This document shows, one piece after another, positions 22,550-34,799 of a DNA stretch of 64,000 nt (its first letter is position 1; each line of letters begins with the position of its first letter). The position numbers were made by a program, and so were the translations under genes. A model generated the notes under the pieces. The model did no database searches. It saw nothing but the letters and a program-made list of their open reading frames with translations, and had not been told where the DNA came from. The DNA is from Membranipora membranacea (lineage: Eukaryota > Bryozoa > Gymnolaemata > Cheilostomatida > Membraniporidae), in assembly GCA_914767715.1 (NCBI GenBank), contig OU612066.1:8809001-8873000 (forward strand), in the 5' to 3' direction.

Positions 22550-23100
22550 TGTTAAATCGGACACTGAATTTAATTTTATGTACAAGCCGGGTGTATCGCA
22601 TACCATGTTATGATGTTTTAATCTTGTCCTGTTCAATCGTTAAAATGACTGTAATATTACAAGTTATGATTTCAATAACACACCATATTACCACGAGTCA
22701 GATGGCAATTTTGATAGACATGAACATCAGCACAATAAGTCCACTTCATTTGTGACAAACTAAGATCTAAACTTACCATCTTTAGCAGCCTACAGGAGTT
22801 TTAAAATCATATTGTGGGTTGAGGACTGAAGGAACCACTAAATTCCTGAGTCTTTTGTCTCTAATACCGCCCCAAATATGTTTAGAAAAATCATGTAGGC
22901 TGCTTACTTGTCGTTCTCTACCCAATGTAGGCGAACAACAATTTACCACCATCCTGTGTATGGAGGAGTTTGTCACAATGAGGGCTTCCCCCAAACATAA
23001 CTGTCTGAACAGTCTACATACCAGACTGCTTGGTTTAGGTGCAATTTCTATAGCATTATATCTGTATATCCAAAATTGCAAATATTCAAATTTGCATAAT
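22550..23100 (+). repeat. Dispersed module, copy B
   Basis: 22580-22620 matches 62105-62150 (around GCATACCATGTTATGATGTT), and 22780-23050 matches copies A and C. Same module order as at 62.1-62.96 kb. Confidence 0.85.
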
Positions 23101-23189
23101 TATGATAATTGGGTGCAATTATTTTCCACAGAAGCTGTCATTTGTGTTGATAAAATGTTAGACATCAATTTTGAGATGTTAATACTGAC

Positions 23190-24480
23190 CATGCCAATCT
23201 CAAAAAGCTGAACATTATAGAACAAATGATAGCCTCCCTGGACCAAAAAGTAGAAACATATCAAGCCAAAGCAACTGAGGAAGTGAAGCAACTTGAGAGG
23301 TCATGGGCAGATGTTGTCAGCGGGGACAAAATATGTTGAGCAAAGATATGGACTCGAAAGATGCTGAAAGACGCAAAAATAATGCAATCTTGTTTGGTCT
23401 ACAAGAGGAGAAAACTGCAATGGAGGATGTCAAAAAACTCATGCAAGGAGAAATGTTTAAGAGCTTTGATGCCCCGGAGCATGCCCCTCGACTAGGAACC
23501 AAACGTGAGACTCCTAGGCCAATTAAACTACGGTTTGAAGATGAGAAGTCAAAGTGGGAATTCCTCAAACGGGCCAATGCCAAACTAAGAGAATACGACA
23601 TATTCTGTGGGCTTGACAAGAGTAATAAGGTGAGAGAGCAAGAGTACCAACTAAGGCTAACCATAAAGCAACTCAAAATCAAAAACAATGAGCATGAGTA
23701 TAGAATCAGAAACATGGCAATAAAACAAAAAAATCAATCCTCGGGGGAATGGGAGAAAGTGAAACCTGTACAGCAGGAGCTCAACAGCTCAACCGACTAA
23801 GCCTGTTTCTAGCGAACACACGGTCAGCCAAAGGCAAAACCACAGATATCACCACACTAACTACTGACTTTGACATTATCTGCCTCACGGAAAAACATCT
23901 CGATCAGACAATCAATTCGCAATCAATAATTGAATCTCCATTAATGACAATCTTCCGTAATGATAGAAACTGTCGGGGTGGGGTTGTCCTTGTAGGTGTG
24001 AAAAGTATATATGAACCATAACTTTATAAGTATATATGAACCATAACGATGGTTAAGAGGCAATTGGGTTAAAGTCCGTAATTGCTTTTTTGTCAAAAAA
24101 TGGTAATGAGGGCAATTAAAATTTTGATCGTAATTTTTGATTCTGTTTTTTTCTGGATCATGATGATACCTGGCGAGTAGTGAGTTGGGATTCCAAAAGT
24201 ACCCGTGATAATAGATTATTCAATGTGGATCACTCTACGCCAAAGTTAGCACGGACTTAAACTACTATAGACCGCACATATCTAATGATGTTAATGGCGT
24301 TGATGATATAATCTCGAAGCTGCAACGGCAGCACCCAGAATGTCTTACTATAGTCGCGGGGGATATAAATCTTCCAGGAATAGACTGGGAAACAAATCGC
24401 ATCAAAGCACAAACGCCATACAAACATCTCCATCAACATGACTGACAGGCTTTGATAGATGGTAGTCCATTAGTTAGTGT
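23190..24480 (+). pseudogene. LINE ORF1 and endonuclease relic
   Basis: About 23235-23335 reads VKQLERSWADVVSGDK, then the frame shifts and 23342-23800 reads KDMDSKDAERRKNNAILFG, PRPIKLRFEDEKSKWEFLKR and IFCGLDKSNKVREQEYQLR, the usual ORF1 (RNA-binding) layout of CR1/Jockey-type LINEs. After ORF1 a second frame (about 23790-23990) reads LSLFLANTRSAKGKTTDITT and DFDIICLTEKHLDQTI, the start of an AP-like endonuclease. The endonuclease resumes at about 24265-24450 with YRPHISNDVNGVDDIISKLQ and AGDINLPGIDWETN, which contains the GDxN catalytic signature. A short duplicated segment (AGTATATATGAACCATAAC) near 24005-24045 and frame breaks show decay. No reverse transcriptase follows. Confidence 0.85.
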
Positions 24481-24916
24481 TTGATTGGGCTCAAGTTTTC
24501 TGAAACCATTGCTGTCCATGTCCATGGTTTCCTGCTGTTGCAGAATTAGAAATGAATGTGACATGAGGTATAACTAACAACAAAGCAGTTCTCCCACGAT
24601 CATGTAGGCCTATGTATGCTATCTTCTTGGAATCAATCCTCGCCGAGATACATGCTTTCATTTATATATCCATCACCTAAAACACTACACTGGGAAAGAA
24701 CACAAAATCATTTAATGCAAAGCTGCATTGATTGACACACAGCATCGAAGGAAGCTCATTTGTGTAGAGAGATATGCTTTATTATTGCCTCCCATATCAT
24801 TTCAGACGTAGGTTGGGTTGGAGGTTTACAATAGAAAATACTGATGAGCTTCCTGTGCTGCACCGTTATTTGCTGCACATATTAATTGAATCCACAATTG
24901 ATATTTTTGTTCTTAG

Positions 24917-25918
24917 AGCTGGTGCTGATGATCTGGCTGATGATGCCACAGTTGAGCCGCTGCCTCCTGGGTAAGTAACTATATTGTCCATATGCTTGGC
25001 TAGGCCCAGCGAGTTTCTTTTGTCTGTAAAGGCGTTGATTACCCTTCAGTGCTGTGAGGCAAATAAGACAGTAAGTACATAGATGCACAGTGATAATAAA
25101 AAGAGCCAACAAGACTAGGCTCGCTTCATGATATCATTTTTCAGGTACAGCGTCATTTAAGTTTTATAGTCAGAGCAAAACCTGTCTCCTGTAAATGTAG
25201 ACGGTACTGCTTATATAAACATATCTGACCTTATGAAGCAGTCTGATATCTCCCTTCTCATTTAGTTGATACAGTGTTATGAATGCATGTAAAGATGTTA
25301 ACTTTATCATGTTTTATAGAACTGGTGATGTAAATGAAGAAGCTCCTTCAACTTCAACAAAACCCTCTGCACCCGTTGACCATATGGTTGAAGTGTAAGT
25401 AAATATACATCTAGTGGCCCTATCAGCATGAAAAGATAGTCGATAGTTATATCCATAATCCAACTATTAGCCTGTAGTGTAGGGCATGGGCAGTCTCTAT
25501 ACATATATAGCTATTTAAAGTATGTCATTGGTCCAGTCAAGGATTTTCAAATGTAAAAAACCTAGTGCTTCAGCTGAGAGGTATGAGAAATTATGGAAAT
25601 GGTTTTGAGTTGTGTGCCCTTGTTTTCGGAAGTCCTATAAAGTGTTTACTTGCAATAAAATAGTATATCAAACAAAAACATTGGACATTGAACATTGAGT
25701 TTTATAACATTATTTACTTATTGTCATATGTGTGGGCGAGATGACACATAGAGGATATATTTTCAGAGGATATTATTATTGGATTAGGAGTATTATTGGT
25801 TAGCTTCATTTTGGCAACCAATATCATATTAGAATGGAAAATCAAAAAAATCAGGAAAGTCAGATATGAGATGAGGACAAAATGTAACAGCCATCACCAG
25901 TCATGTATCAGGTCATGA
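24917..25918 (+). CDS. Possible small membrane-protein gene (2-3 exons)
   Basis: Exon 24917-24970 (acceptor TTTTTGTTCTTAG, donor CCTGG|GTAAGT) encodes AGADDLADDATVEPLPP and ends in phase 2. Exon 25320-25394 (acceptor GTTTTATAG, donor GAAGT|GTAAGT) completes Gly and continues TGDVNEEAPSTSTKPSAP and VDHMVEV. Both exons are acidic and Pro/Ser/Thr-rich, like an extracellular linker or disordered tail. A third frame at 25767-25918 (after TATATTTTCAG) reads EDIIIGLGVLLVSFILATN then EWKIKKIRKVRYEMR to a TGA: a hydrophobic helix followed by basic residues, as in a type I membrane protein. Its phase does not match exon 2 directly, so an intermediate exon or a different gene is needed. No homologue recognised. 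Confidence 0.4.
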
Positions 25919-26694
25919 CAGTGACCGTTCTGGCTGTCACTGGAAATGCCATAATAATAAACATTTCTTATTCACTTCCAGTGGCAGAAATAATAACCTT
26001 TTAATAAACATTTATTACATTAAGTATGATCAACTTATGGGCTGTGTCCTGGTGTGTGGTGTTAAGCTTTGCCGTCTTGATGAGTGTGAGCCAATTAATT
26101 ATCACTTTGATATTACCTATTTTTTGCAATTTAATTGATATCATATGATATCCTAATTTCACATCCTTTTGGTAGTACTATATAAGAGATAGTTTTTACT
26201 CAGTTTAGTAGGTAAATTTGCGCCCTTGGTATCTATATTAAATAATCAATAATTAATAATCAATGGAAATCCCATTTTCATGGGGAAATCCAACTGAATC
26301 CAACTTGAATTCAAGTTGTCTCCCTATTACCATGAGGAGATAATTCTAAGTTTCATATAATATCAATTTTATTCGCTAATCAAGTCACATGGACATATGA
26401 CACCATGCAGAACAAAAATAAATTATAAACATGGTTGTGAGATCGTGTTTTTCGAAACCTTTTTTTACAGCTGGTCAGAATACACTTACTTTTGCAACTC
26501 AGGCCCTTTGCAATTAAAGATTTGCACATGCACATAAATGTATACAATGGTATAGATAATAAGAAACACATATGCATACGTATATCAACACAGACTTCGA
26601 AATCTGACACAACAATAGCCCAACATATTTTGTGATCACTATAATCATAACCATAACCAATAATCAAGTAACCAATATCAAAACTGTGATGCGG
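25919..26694. other. No gene recognised
   Basis: AT-rich spacer. A perfect 18-base palindrome (CAACTTGAATTCAAGTTG) lies near 26302-26319. No supported exon. Confidence 0.4.
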
Positions 26695-28419
26695 TCACAG
26701 GGGACCATTATTAAAAACGGCCAACCAACACTGGGACTGTTGCAATAGTGTCACAGCCCCACCATCCTGTGTGAACACTGTTGGCAGTGGATTGGCTTGT
26801 CGAGACTGCTGAGTATCTAGATGTGAGTTACTGGGGCTGGGGGCCGATGGTGGTGTACCATATGCAATATTGTTGTTTACAGACATCATGCTATGTTCAG
26901 TGCTCCTCATCATATCATGTAGGGGGACAATTTCTTCCACAATCCTTTCCTCTCCACTCACCAGTGCTGGACTAATATCAGAAGTGTATGCCAAGTTATC
27001 TGCCCCTGATAGGGAGGAGCTGGACTGTGGATTGTCTGTCCCTGATAGGAAGGAGCTGGGCTGGGGGTTGTCTGTCCCTGTGAGAGAGGTGCTCAGCTGT
27101 GGGTTGTCTGTTGAGAGAAACGAGGTCAGCTGTGGATTGTCCACCCCTGCAAGGGAGATGCTCGGCTGAGAGTTATCTGATGTTATGCGGGAAGGTTCTA
27201 ATGAACTCTCAGTAACATAGGCCTCACTAGATGGATTTGTGTCTATACAGCTATTTGGCTGATATCACCATCCTCATGTTTAGGGGAAGGTGAGTTTGAT
27301 TCAGGTCTGTTGCCATTCTCAGCATTCGATGCTGGTTGCTGAGAGCTTGACTGTTGAGGATTGTTATTCTCGTCGGACAGTTCGGTGTTACCGCCTACCC
27401 CTGTGTTATCTTCAGTATGATAATTGATTGTTTGATCGGGAATCGTTATAGTTGATATAGTAATGTTAGGAAGTTCTAATTGACGGCTAATATAACTTCA
27501 GAATATGGCGGTGATGCGTGTCCGGCAGCAGCTGATTCAGCATCTGCTGTCTCTTCTTTTCTACCACAAAGCTTAACACATGAATCAAAAGGTGAACGAA
27601 GCCAGGTGTTCAGGCTGTTATGAGAAAGTGTAACAGTCAGTGGAGTTAAAATGAAAGAAATGTGTAGAATAAGAGTGTGTAAAAATCGGCTGCGGGATAT
27701 AGAAGAAAAAGTGATTTCCAAAGCAAGTATAATGTGGTGAACATAAAAATTGCCAAACAGTGAGCATTCATAGCATCATGCTCATCTGGAGGTAGAACAA
27801 CCACTGACATTATTCAAGGTGACACCTCATATTGCAAATGTCTCCATTGCTTGAGAGCTATAAAACAGACTATGTAACAAGTCATTGTAACTAAAACAAC
27901 AGGTAAAACACATCCAGGCAAATACACTGAAAATTCCAAATCACTCATACAAAACATCTCACTAGGCAGGGAGTAGTCACCATTCTGTACGAGGACGTGT
28001 ACAAACATAACTAATGCACTAACCATCCAGCAAACGGCAAGACAACTATTCATGATGAATATAGTGGCGTGCAAGGAGCCGTAATTCCATATGAAAAGGT
28101 GACAAAACAGTCCTCCATAAACATAATCTACACCAAGAAATTCTGCCATCATACTTGGCAAGTAGAGCGAACAGAATATGGTTGAAATTGTTAGGAGTTG
28201 CGATTCACAAGCCCAGATGGCTCTCAGTCTTCGTTCTGCGTAGAACCTCTTAGTATTTTTCATAAATAACATAACGCTTGTTGACAATCCAATGATGATG
28301 AGCAGAGCATACACAACTACATGGGTGCTGAGAAAGAACTGATCATCAAGTTCTTGGCGCCAGAGAGGCAGTGAGGTTGTGTTGCTGGTAGTTTCTTCCA
28401 TATCTGTTATGTTATCCAT
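26695..28419 (-). pseudogene. Rhodopsin-like GPCR with repetitive C-tail, multiply disrupted
   Basis: A single-exon receptor frame starts with ATG at 28419. The N-terminus has two N-glycosylation sequons (NIT, NTT). Hydrophobic helices: YALLIIIGLSTSVMLFM (TM1), LLTISTIFCSLYLPSMM (TM2), LFCHLFIWNYGSLHATIF (TM3, with the conserved Cys), a TM3/4 region around MNSCLAVCWMVSALVMF where a DRY motif would be expected but NSC is seen, and YLPGCVLPVVLVTMTCYIV (TM5). A TGA at 27814-27816 interrupts the third loop, but the same frame continues into HCLAIFMFTTLYLLW (TM6) and FYTLLFYTFLSF (TM7 start). A one-base loss in an A/T run (27648-27651) then shifts TM7 to LTPLTVTLSHNSLNTWLR. Two more small indels (near 27480 and 27245) separate the serine/glutamine-rich tail, which ends in 12-residue DNPQ repeats and a stop at 26695. 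Ligand unknown. Confidence 0.75.
26980..27165 (-). repeat. 36 bp (12-residue) DNPQ coding repeat
   Basis: Five to six imperfect units in the receptor tail, for example DNPQLSTSLTGT, DNPQPSSFLSGT and DNPQSSSSLSGA. One unit is 11 residues (33 bp). Frame-preserving lengths suggest that it was translated when the array expanded. Confidence 0.8.
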
Positions 28420-30984
28420 GATGAGTTCTGTTTGAGTTGAATGTCAGCCTGTAAACTTCTTAGCTAAGCAGGATCTGGTGCTTATCGCCGAGAAAGTCAA
28501 TGGAATAAGTCGGATGAAGGGGAATGATATAAGTGTTTGTGTTGTCTTTGCACAAGCTCTCCAGGGAATGAGGATCAAACAACAAACCAAGTAAATAACC
28601 CCCTTGGTAATACTGTATTACTCTCTGCTCTTTGAATCTAGAGTTTACATTTGCTTGCGATTTAGCTCCCTTGACAGTTCACACAATCTAAGTTAATAAA
28701 CCTATCCATCTTACGAAGAAAATATCGGATTACAGCAATCTAACCATAGAACCAGTGTGGAATGGGTTATCTAATTTGGAGGTCAAGCCATGCTCAATAT
28801 CTACCCGCTTTCAAATCATCCATAGGGACTCTATTGCATGAAACTTCCCCAGTGAGATAAGACAATGGGAACTATAGTAAGCCTGTTATGACGCAATATC
28901 GCAGAAACCTCCATTTCAAGAATCCCGGTAAAAGGAGCCAACTAAGAATACCGGACTTCAGATTCCTGACAAGTAAAAACTATTGAATTTGTGTCGATAA
29001 CGGTTCAGGGTTAGTGGTTCAGCATATCTTTCTGAGTAGATTCATTTTGAAATATATGTCGTACTAAATGAGACGACTGTCTTCGCCGTCAGTAGTTATA
29101 ATTTCATAAACTAAACACAAAACACAGCAAGTCCATCTGAACACATGGGAAGCAAGTCATATACACACTGTCGCATTATAACTGAAGTGTTTTTTGAGGG
29201 TCACAACGGAGTTTTTATCAATGGTTAAAAGGATATAAGTGGCTTGAAGGTGCCTTCTATGCCTGTTTACTAAGAGAAAGAACACTAATTTTCTTCAAAT
29301 GAATAGACATTTAGTCATATGCATTGATTATTATTGATAGTAGTTTCATAGTATTTCATAAAACAGCAGAAAACTTTGGTTATAACATATCGAGGAGAAG
29401 CAACTGAGAGCTAAGATCTACCATAGAACGCAACATTGCTGTGGTGTTTTCGCGTGGATCCAGAATTGAAGCATGACAATCATGAACCTTCCCTCTGATC
29501 CATTCCACTCTGCCTTGATACAGGAAGAGGGAAATTGAAATCAGAGGAGAGCCTCACAATAAGTCAGCAATAACATTTGACAATGAAATAGAAGACAATA
29601 GTTTATCCTAAATTTGTTCCCTAAACCTTTCGACAAAAACGACAAGAACTTGTACTGTTGAGAGTTTGAAAAAAAAAGTTGTAGTGGGCTACTAAGATCA
29701 ACAAAGAAACAAATATTGAGGACACAGACAGACAAGACAATTTGATTAAATTTAAAAGTTTGGTGTGACTCAAATTGAAGTTGCATCCTTAGGTCAGAAC
29801 TGAGATCGGAATTACTCTAGACTTTCTCTCAGAAAATACATGCATAAAGTTGAATACAGAATATCCATTCATACAACATGATAATTCATGAATGAGAGGG
29901 CAACTCTTAAATGATCTAATATAGTAATTATTGTGGTCGCAGATCATAATGCAAGTTAACCGGCTCTCCTCAAAGCCTTTGCGAAACTGTTTACCTAATA
30001 ATATGACTACTACAATCAAATTATAGAGCTGCGCAGTTACAATAATCTGAAACACGTTTGGAACGAGTCCATCAGGTTGGTTAAACTGTCAAGGACATAC
30101 ACATTTTAGTGATAAAAAATGGCATACAAGTAGATTATTTTTGGCCAGACACAGTCATTGGATCCAGACGCACCATCTATGATATCAGTGCCAGTTGAAT
30201 AGTCACTTGTGTTATTTATATCCTATTGAGATGCCATTTTGTATCAGTAATAATGTCTGTGTGTCTTGACTATAAGATGAGTTTCACCCTGAGCTAACCA
30301 GAACTTGATTGTTGATAGCACTACAGCACTACACATGAGAGGCAAGTTATTTCTCCTCTCATCTATTGGTCAGATTTCATGGTGAGGTAAAGATCTCAGC
30401 ATTCCTTATTCAGCAACCATTGCCAATGGTCAACATTAATCGTGATCCTATGCGCTGTTACCTAGGGCTTAGATAAAATAGATTAACGTCGCTCCAACGC
30501 AGTATACATGTTTGATGTTTCTAGTCGATGCGAGTCGCTCCTACCTTGGGTCGGTATAGAACTGCCTCCTCCCCTCACTCTCTCAAATCTGCTGTAGTCT
30601 CTGTAAAATTGAGGGAAGGCAAAGTTGTGATAACAGAAGCTGTACAATTTAGTGTTAAGTAAATTGCAACATCAGTCCCAGTCTTTGGCTTATTTTTTTA
30701 GCAGTAGAGAATGCAAGGGGGCATCAACAGCTCATACCAAAGATGTACCCAAATTTGAAAAAAAAATCAGCACCAGGAGATAATCAAGTATTCAAGCTGC
30801 TCCGTAAAACATCATCCTTGGTCTTGTCTTCAATAGGGGATAACACAACAAGATTGTATTATCAGAGTACAGGTACCCATTAGTACTCAAAGGCCCCATA
30901 AGCAAGTTTGCTCATCCTATTTCTAAACAATCTAACATTGTACCTGTATCTGAGTATGATGGAGAGTGGTGGTACTGTCACTAC
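28420..30984. other. Intergenic stretch, no gene recognised
   Basis: Upstream of the receptor and downstream of the CDV3-like gene. Frames are short; none has a recognisable domain or phase-linked neighbours. Possible later exons of the CDV3-like gene (if the donor at 30986 is used) were not identified. Confidence 0.4.
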
Positions 30985-32753
30985 TTACATATCAGTTGGA
31001 GGCGGAGCAGCACCTAGTGTAGGAAAATCTTCTTGGCTATTAATATTGGGAGCTGTCTTCTTACGCATTGGTCTTGTCACCCCTCCTCGTCTTGAAGGTG
31101 GAACATATTTACCTCCGGTAACATTTGGCAATTCGGCTGTGACTGGGGTGAATGTAAAAGACAATGAAGCAAGTTTTCAGCGAGTTCAGAAAATATAGAG
31201 TAATATTCAGGCCCCAACATCCAGATATCAGATACGTGTGCAATATGAACTAGAACTACCACCTATAGACTGTTTAGTTGTTTGCTGCGTACATACCAGG
31301 TTGTGGTCTGGAAGGAGGAGCGTCTTCTTGAAGATTAGGGTTGACATTGGTTTTCCAGACTGCACCAGCTGGCTTCTCGATTATTTGTCCATCTTCATCA
31401 TATTCTGGCTTTGGCCTAGCGGCCTTTTCAGCGGTTGCCCTGGAAAGCAGAAAGAATGTTGTATAAAAAACAGTATTAATTGGGTGTTTTAAACATGGAT
31501 TGAATATATCTCACAGTTCCATTATTATTGCAACTTGAATCAGGTTCGCTGTTGGTTCCTGTGTCAAATGCTATGCTGACCCCAGCAAAATTTCCTCATT
31601 TTGTATTGGTCATGTGGGACCTAGTCTCACAATACCTGAACCAAGTACCCTTCAGCCAAGAGTAAATGAAATTGGGATAAATACGATAAGTTATGATAGG
31701 AAGGGTTAAGGTAAAGTAAACTGAACATAACAGCTGACTGTCACTGTAAGAAAATAGAAGTGTCAGAATTCCACATACTTGAAAGAGTTAAATGTAGCAA
31801 TTCTTAATCCTGAGTAATCTTCCTCATGGACTTCCTTCCATTCATCATCCTAAAATAACAATGTAATCCTAGGTCAGCATTCAATTATTCAGAGCAACCA
31901 GTCACAAGATTCATTTTTCTAGGTTACTACTCTACATCAATATAAAAATATATATAAATGAAGGAGACTAACCCCTGCTAATAACAAGATTTGTTTATTG
32001 ATGATTCTGCGCACCAAAAGTCAAGTACTTTGATGAGAAACATTCGTACCTGCTTATGAGAGCGGTAAGTATAATTATACTCAAGGAAGGACTGGTGGTG
32101 AGTACACTAAAACTGTCGAACAAGTTTACATCTAATTTTTCGATGTTTTCCTTTTTTTTATTGCAGCTACAGTATGAATTTTTTTCAATATTTTGCAACT
32201 GTAAAGCTTTGGTGGCTGGGGCTCCGCCCCAGACTCCGTTGGGGGGGCTTAAGGTGCCCCCCAAACCTCAAGCTTTGCAACGACCAAGTATGCCCTATTG
32301 AGTGGAATGTAAATATAACTCAAACTAAATTTTCCGGCCTGCCTGCATTTGAGCTAAATGAAAATCAGTTGTAGATCTAACCAGCGTTTGGGGCCTCATT
32401 CCTCCCCAATCGGGAATTTCTTCTTAAATTACATAAAGTTTTTGTTGGCCGCTTGTAAAAACTTTTAGTCATCAACAGGTTTGAGTATTTCTGAATCTAT
32501 TCAAATTGAACGGTAACTTGTACCTAGATAAGCTGTGATGTTTCAAAAAACTATTATTTCCTCTATTATTTTGTTGCATTTTCTCAAACATGTTTGAAAA
32601 GGTCGATACACCCTCTGTACCTGGTCTCATCTACTGCTAGATACTGCAATACTAACATACATTATGGTTGACAAGCTTAGCACACTCACCTCATATTGTG
32701 GTCTCACAATGAATTGCGCCTCAGTGACGTTGTTCAGGATTTGAGCAGCAAAA
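30985..32753 (-). CDS. CDV3: CDV3 homologue (partial at 5' end)
   Basis: Four minus-strand exons join in phase: 32753-32690 (FAAQILNNVTEAQFIVRPQY), 31849-31779 (DDEWKEVHEEDYSGLRI), 31439-31297 (KPEYDEDGQIIEKPAGAVW) and 31142-30985 (LPNVTGGKYVPPSRRGG then NINSQEDFPTLGAAPPP). The WKEV..DYSGLRI stretch, the aromatic-Val-Pro-Pro near the end and the final SxxxFPxL match the CDV3 family, conserved animal proteins linked to carnitine deficiency and cell proliferation with no defined biochemical activity. The product is hydrophilic and probably disordered. All splice sites are canonical (GTGAGT, GTATGT and so on). The last codons read ATG TAA GT, so the stop overlaps a strong donor (AT|GTAAGT): the protein either ends there or continues in an exon I could not find. 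The N-terminal exon was not located. Confidence 0.75.
32200..32285 (+). repeat. GC-rich hairpin module, copy 1
   Basis: GGGGCTCCGCCCC followed by CGTTGGGGGGGC...GCCCCCCAAACC stands out in AT-rich surroundings. A related module occurs at 50345-50430 with the same order of two stems. Confidence 0.7.
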
Positions 32754-34199
32754 CTAAAAAAGACAATTTTGTTTTAATTAGACAACTCATAATTTGTGAA
32801 AACTTCATGACAGCCACCGAGACCGAACATTGGGGGCCTTGTTGATTGACAGACAACCCATCAGCCTATCAAAATTGAGACATGCAGCCAACAACATACT
32901 GCAAATAGCACCATACAATCGAGTAGAATTGATAGTCACTTTGACCAACATTACAGTGAAATATTCTGTCATCGGTGTATAATGCCAAGGCACCCAATGT
33001 TTGGTCTGAAATCCAGAATCACCAAGAATTTGTCAAAGTAAAACTTTTCATGAACCTTTTTTCCTCTCATGCCCCAGAATTGTACTTCAAAATAAAACTA
33101 TTTATTTAACAATAATTATGTTTATGTTATGTATCAGAATATGGAGCCACAGCCACGGGATAGCAATCCTGATATAACATTTCAAAGGATGAGGAAATTT
33201 TATGTCATTTAAACAAGCTATCGATGTTATATGCCAAACCTATCATTTCGAGCCGTATATCTTTTCCTTATCTCTTTAACTTTAGCTTGGTTGTTTAGAC
33301 AACGGCGAAAGAAATCTCTCCCACGGATGACTCGATCTATTTCTATTTTATGGTCCACATTCAGCACAATTAGCAGGTAGAAAGTATCACTGTAACAAAC
33401 AAACTGCATAATTATTTTGAAGCATCAATATGTAGGACAATCACTGTTACCCTCATAAACATGATGATAAATTTATCTTTTTCAAAATATTTTTCTTTTT
33501 GCCTTATTCAAAAAACTCTTATTGATATATATTATACATTCTTTTATCCTCATTTATTTTACGGTCTATAGTTTTGGGGGCATGGAAACAAAACAGATTT
33601 AAAATGTATATTAATCAATCATAAAGCTAGCCTAATGGTCATACTCAAAAATAAACCAAATTCTCATTCATAACGTATTTAAAAAAATTGAATAAGATGC
33701 CAGATGATATGCTATTCAGATATTTTACATTAAAATTGCTTTTAAAAACTTATGGCCCTGTAAAACTAGATGAATTCTAAAAAAAAAATCGCACAGTTAT
33801 CATATGCAATCAACGTAACTGAAACCAATTAAAACCAACAACAGTAGAGATGGAAGGTCCTTGTTGTGTAGTGGTATAGAACTATACAAGAGGTACCGAT
33901 TGGGATGGGAGGTCATTTCTCTGCCTGCCGCCATGTCAGGTCTCGCGGGATGGCTGTGGGTGGCGGCTTAGACCGGCTTCGATTTGGCATGCTTCCCTGC
34001 CTTTCTGGTGGGGTCGTCAGGTAGGGGCAAGCTTCACACTAACCTTTAGCTGGCTATCTGGTTGTCCCTTTGCCTTTTATAACCATTTATTTTTCTAAAT
34101 AACCGTATAAAGACTTTAGGCCGATATCACTCCTATACCATCCGGGAAAGCTAGCGGAGGACGTTGTCATCAACAAATTAAAATATAAGCTGACAGAGA
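32754..34199. other. No gene recognised; GC-rich patch at ~33890-34060
   Basis: A higher-GC patch (about 33890-34060) contains no readable domain and lies just upstream of a LINE relic, possibly its 5' portion or another insertion. The rest is AT-rich. Confidence 0.3.
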
Positions 34200-34229
34200 T
34201 AGTTGACGTCAACCAATTTGTGTACCAAT

Positions 34230-34798
34230 TTGCATTCCCAATTTTAAATCGACAGGATTGGACAATATATCAGTACGGATGTTGAAGTCCACAATACATT
34301 GCATTGTCACAGTCCTTTTTGACATGTTCAATAGGATATTAGATGAAGGGAAATTTCCTTCAGCTTGGAAATTCGCTTGCGTAATCCCCATATTTAAGGG
34401 GAAGGCAAAAATTACCCATCCAACTATAGACCCATTTCTGTATTACCCATTCTGCCTAAGCTTATAGAAAAGCATCTGAACATTTATTTACACTTCTACT
34501 TCGCAATTAGTGGTTTTCATCACCCATATCAGTGCGGATTTAGGAGAAGGTTTCAGATTGCATGGAACATCAATTTAATAATGAATCTGTAGCGATGGTA
34601 TTAATTAATTTCAGCAAGGCATACAATTGCATAGAAACTTGGAAGCAAATCGGAATAAAAGATGGAGCTTTAAAGCTCCTTAGTTCTTTTTTGATTGATT
34701 GGTGGCAAAAAGTCACATATAATCATGCAGAGTCCTCTACACTTTCCATTTATATAGCTGTCCTACAGGGCTTTATAATTGCCCCACACTTGTTCTGA
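34230..34798 (+). pseudogene. LINE reverse transcriptase relic, N-terminal part
   Basis: Reads TGLDNISVRMLKS, then FNRILDEGKFPSAWKFACV and IPIFKGKAKITHPT, the conserved region before the polymerase. A frame change gives PISVLPILPKLIEKHLN (about 34430-34480), then another change gives VLINFSKAYNCIE and AVLQGFIIAPHLF, a decayed version of the A and B blocks. At least two frame breaks and altered catalytic-region residues show that it is dead. Belongs to the CR1/Jockey-like type, a different copy from 20352-21608. Confidence 0.85.
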
Positions 34799-34799
34799 T

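Noticed and set aside
22782-23081. 99-codon minus-strand frame in the dispersed module
   Set aside because: Partly conserved between copies only because the repeat DNA is conserved; broken in the copy at 62.5 kb.
23317-23715. 132-codon minus-strand frame, leucine/serine-rich
   Set aside because: Antisense shadow of LINE ORF1.
26980-27165. 36 bp repeats as a CRISPR array
   Set aside because: Units are contiguous without spacers, imperfect, and in frame with a receptor tail.
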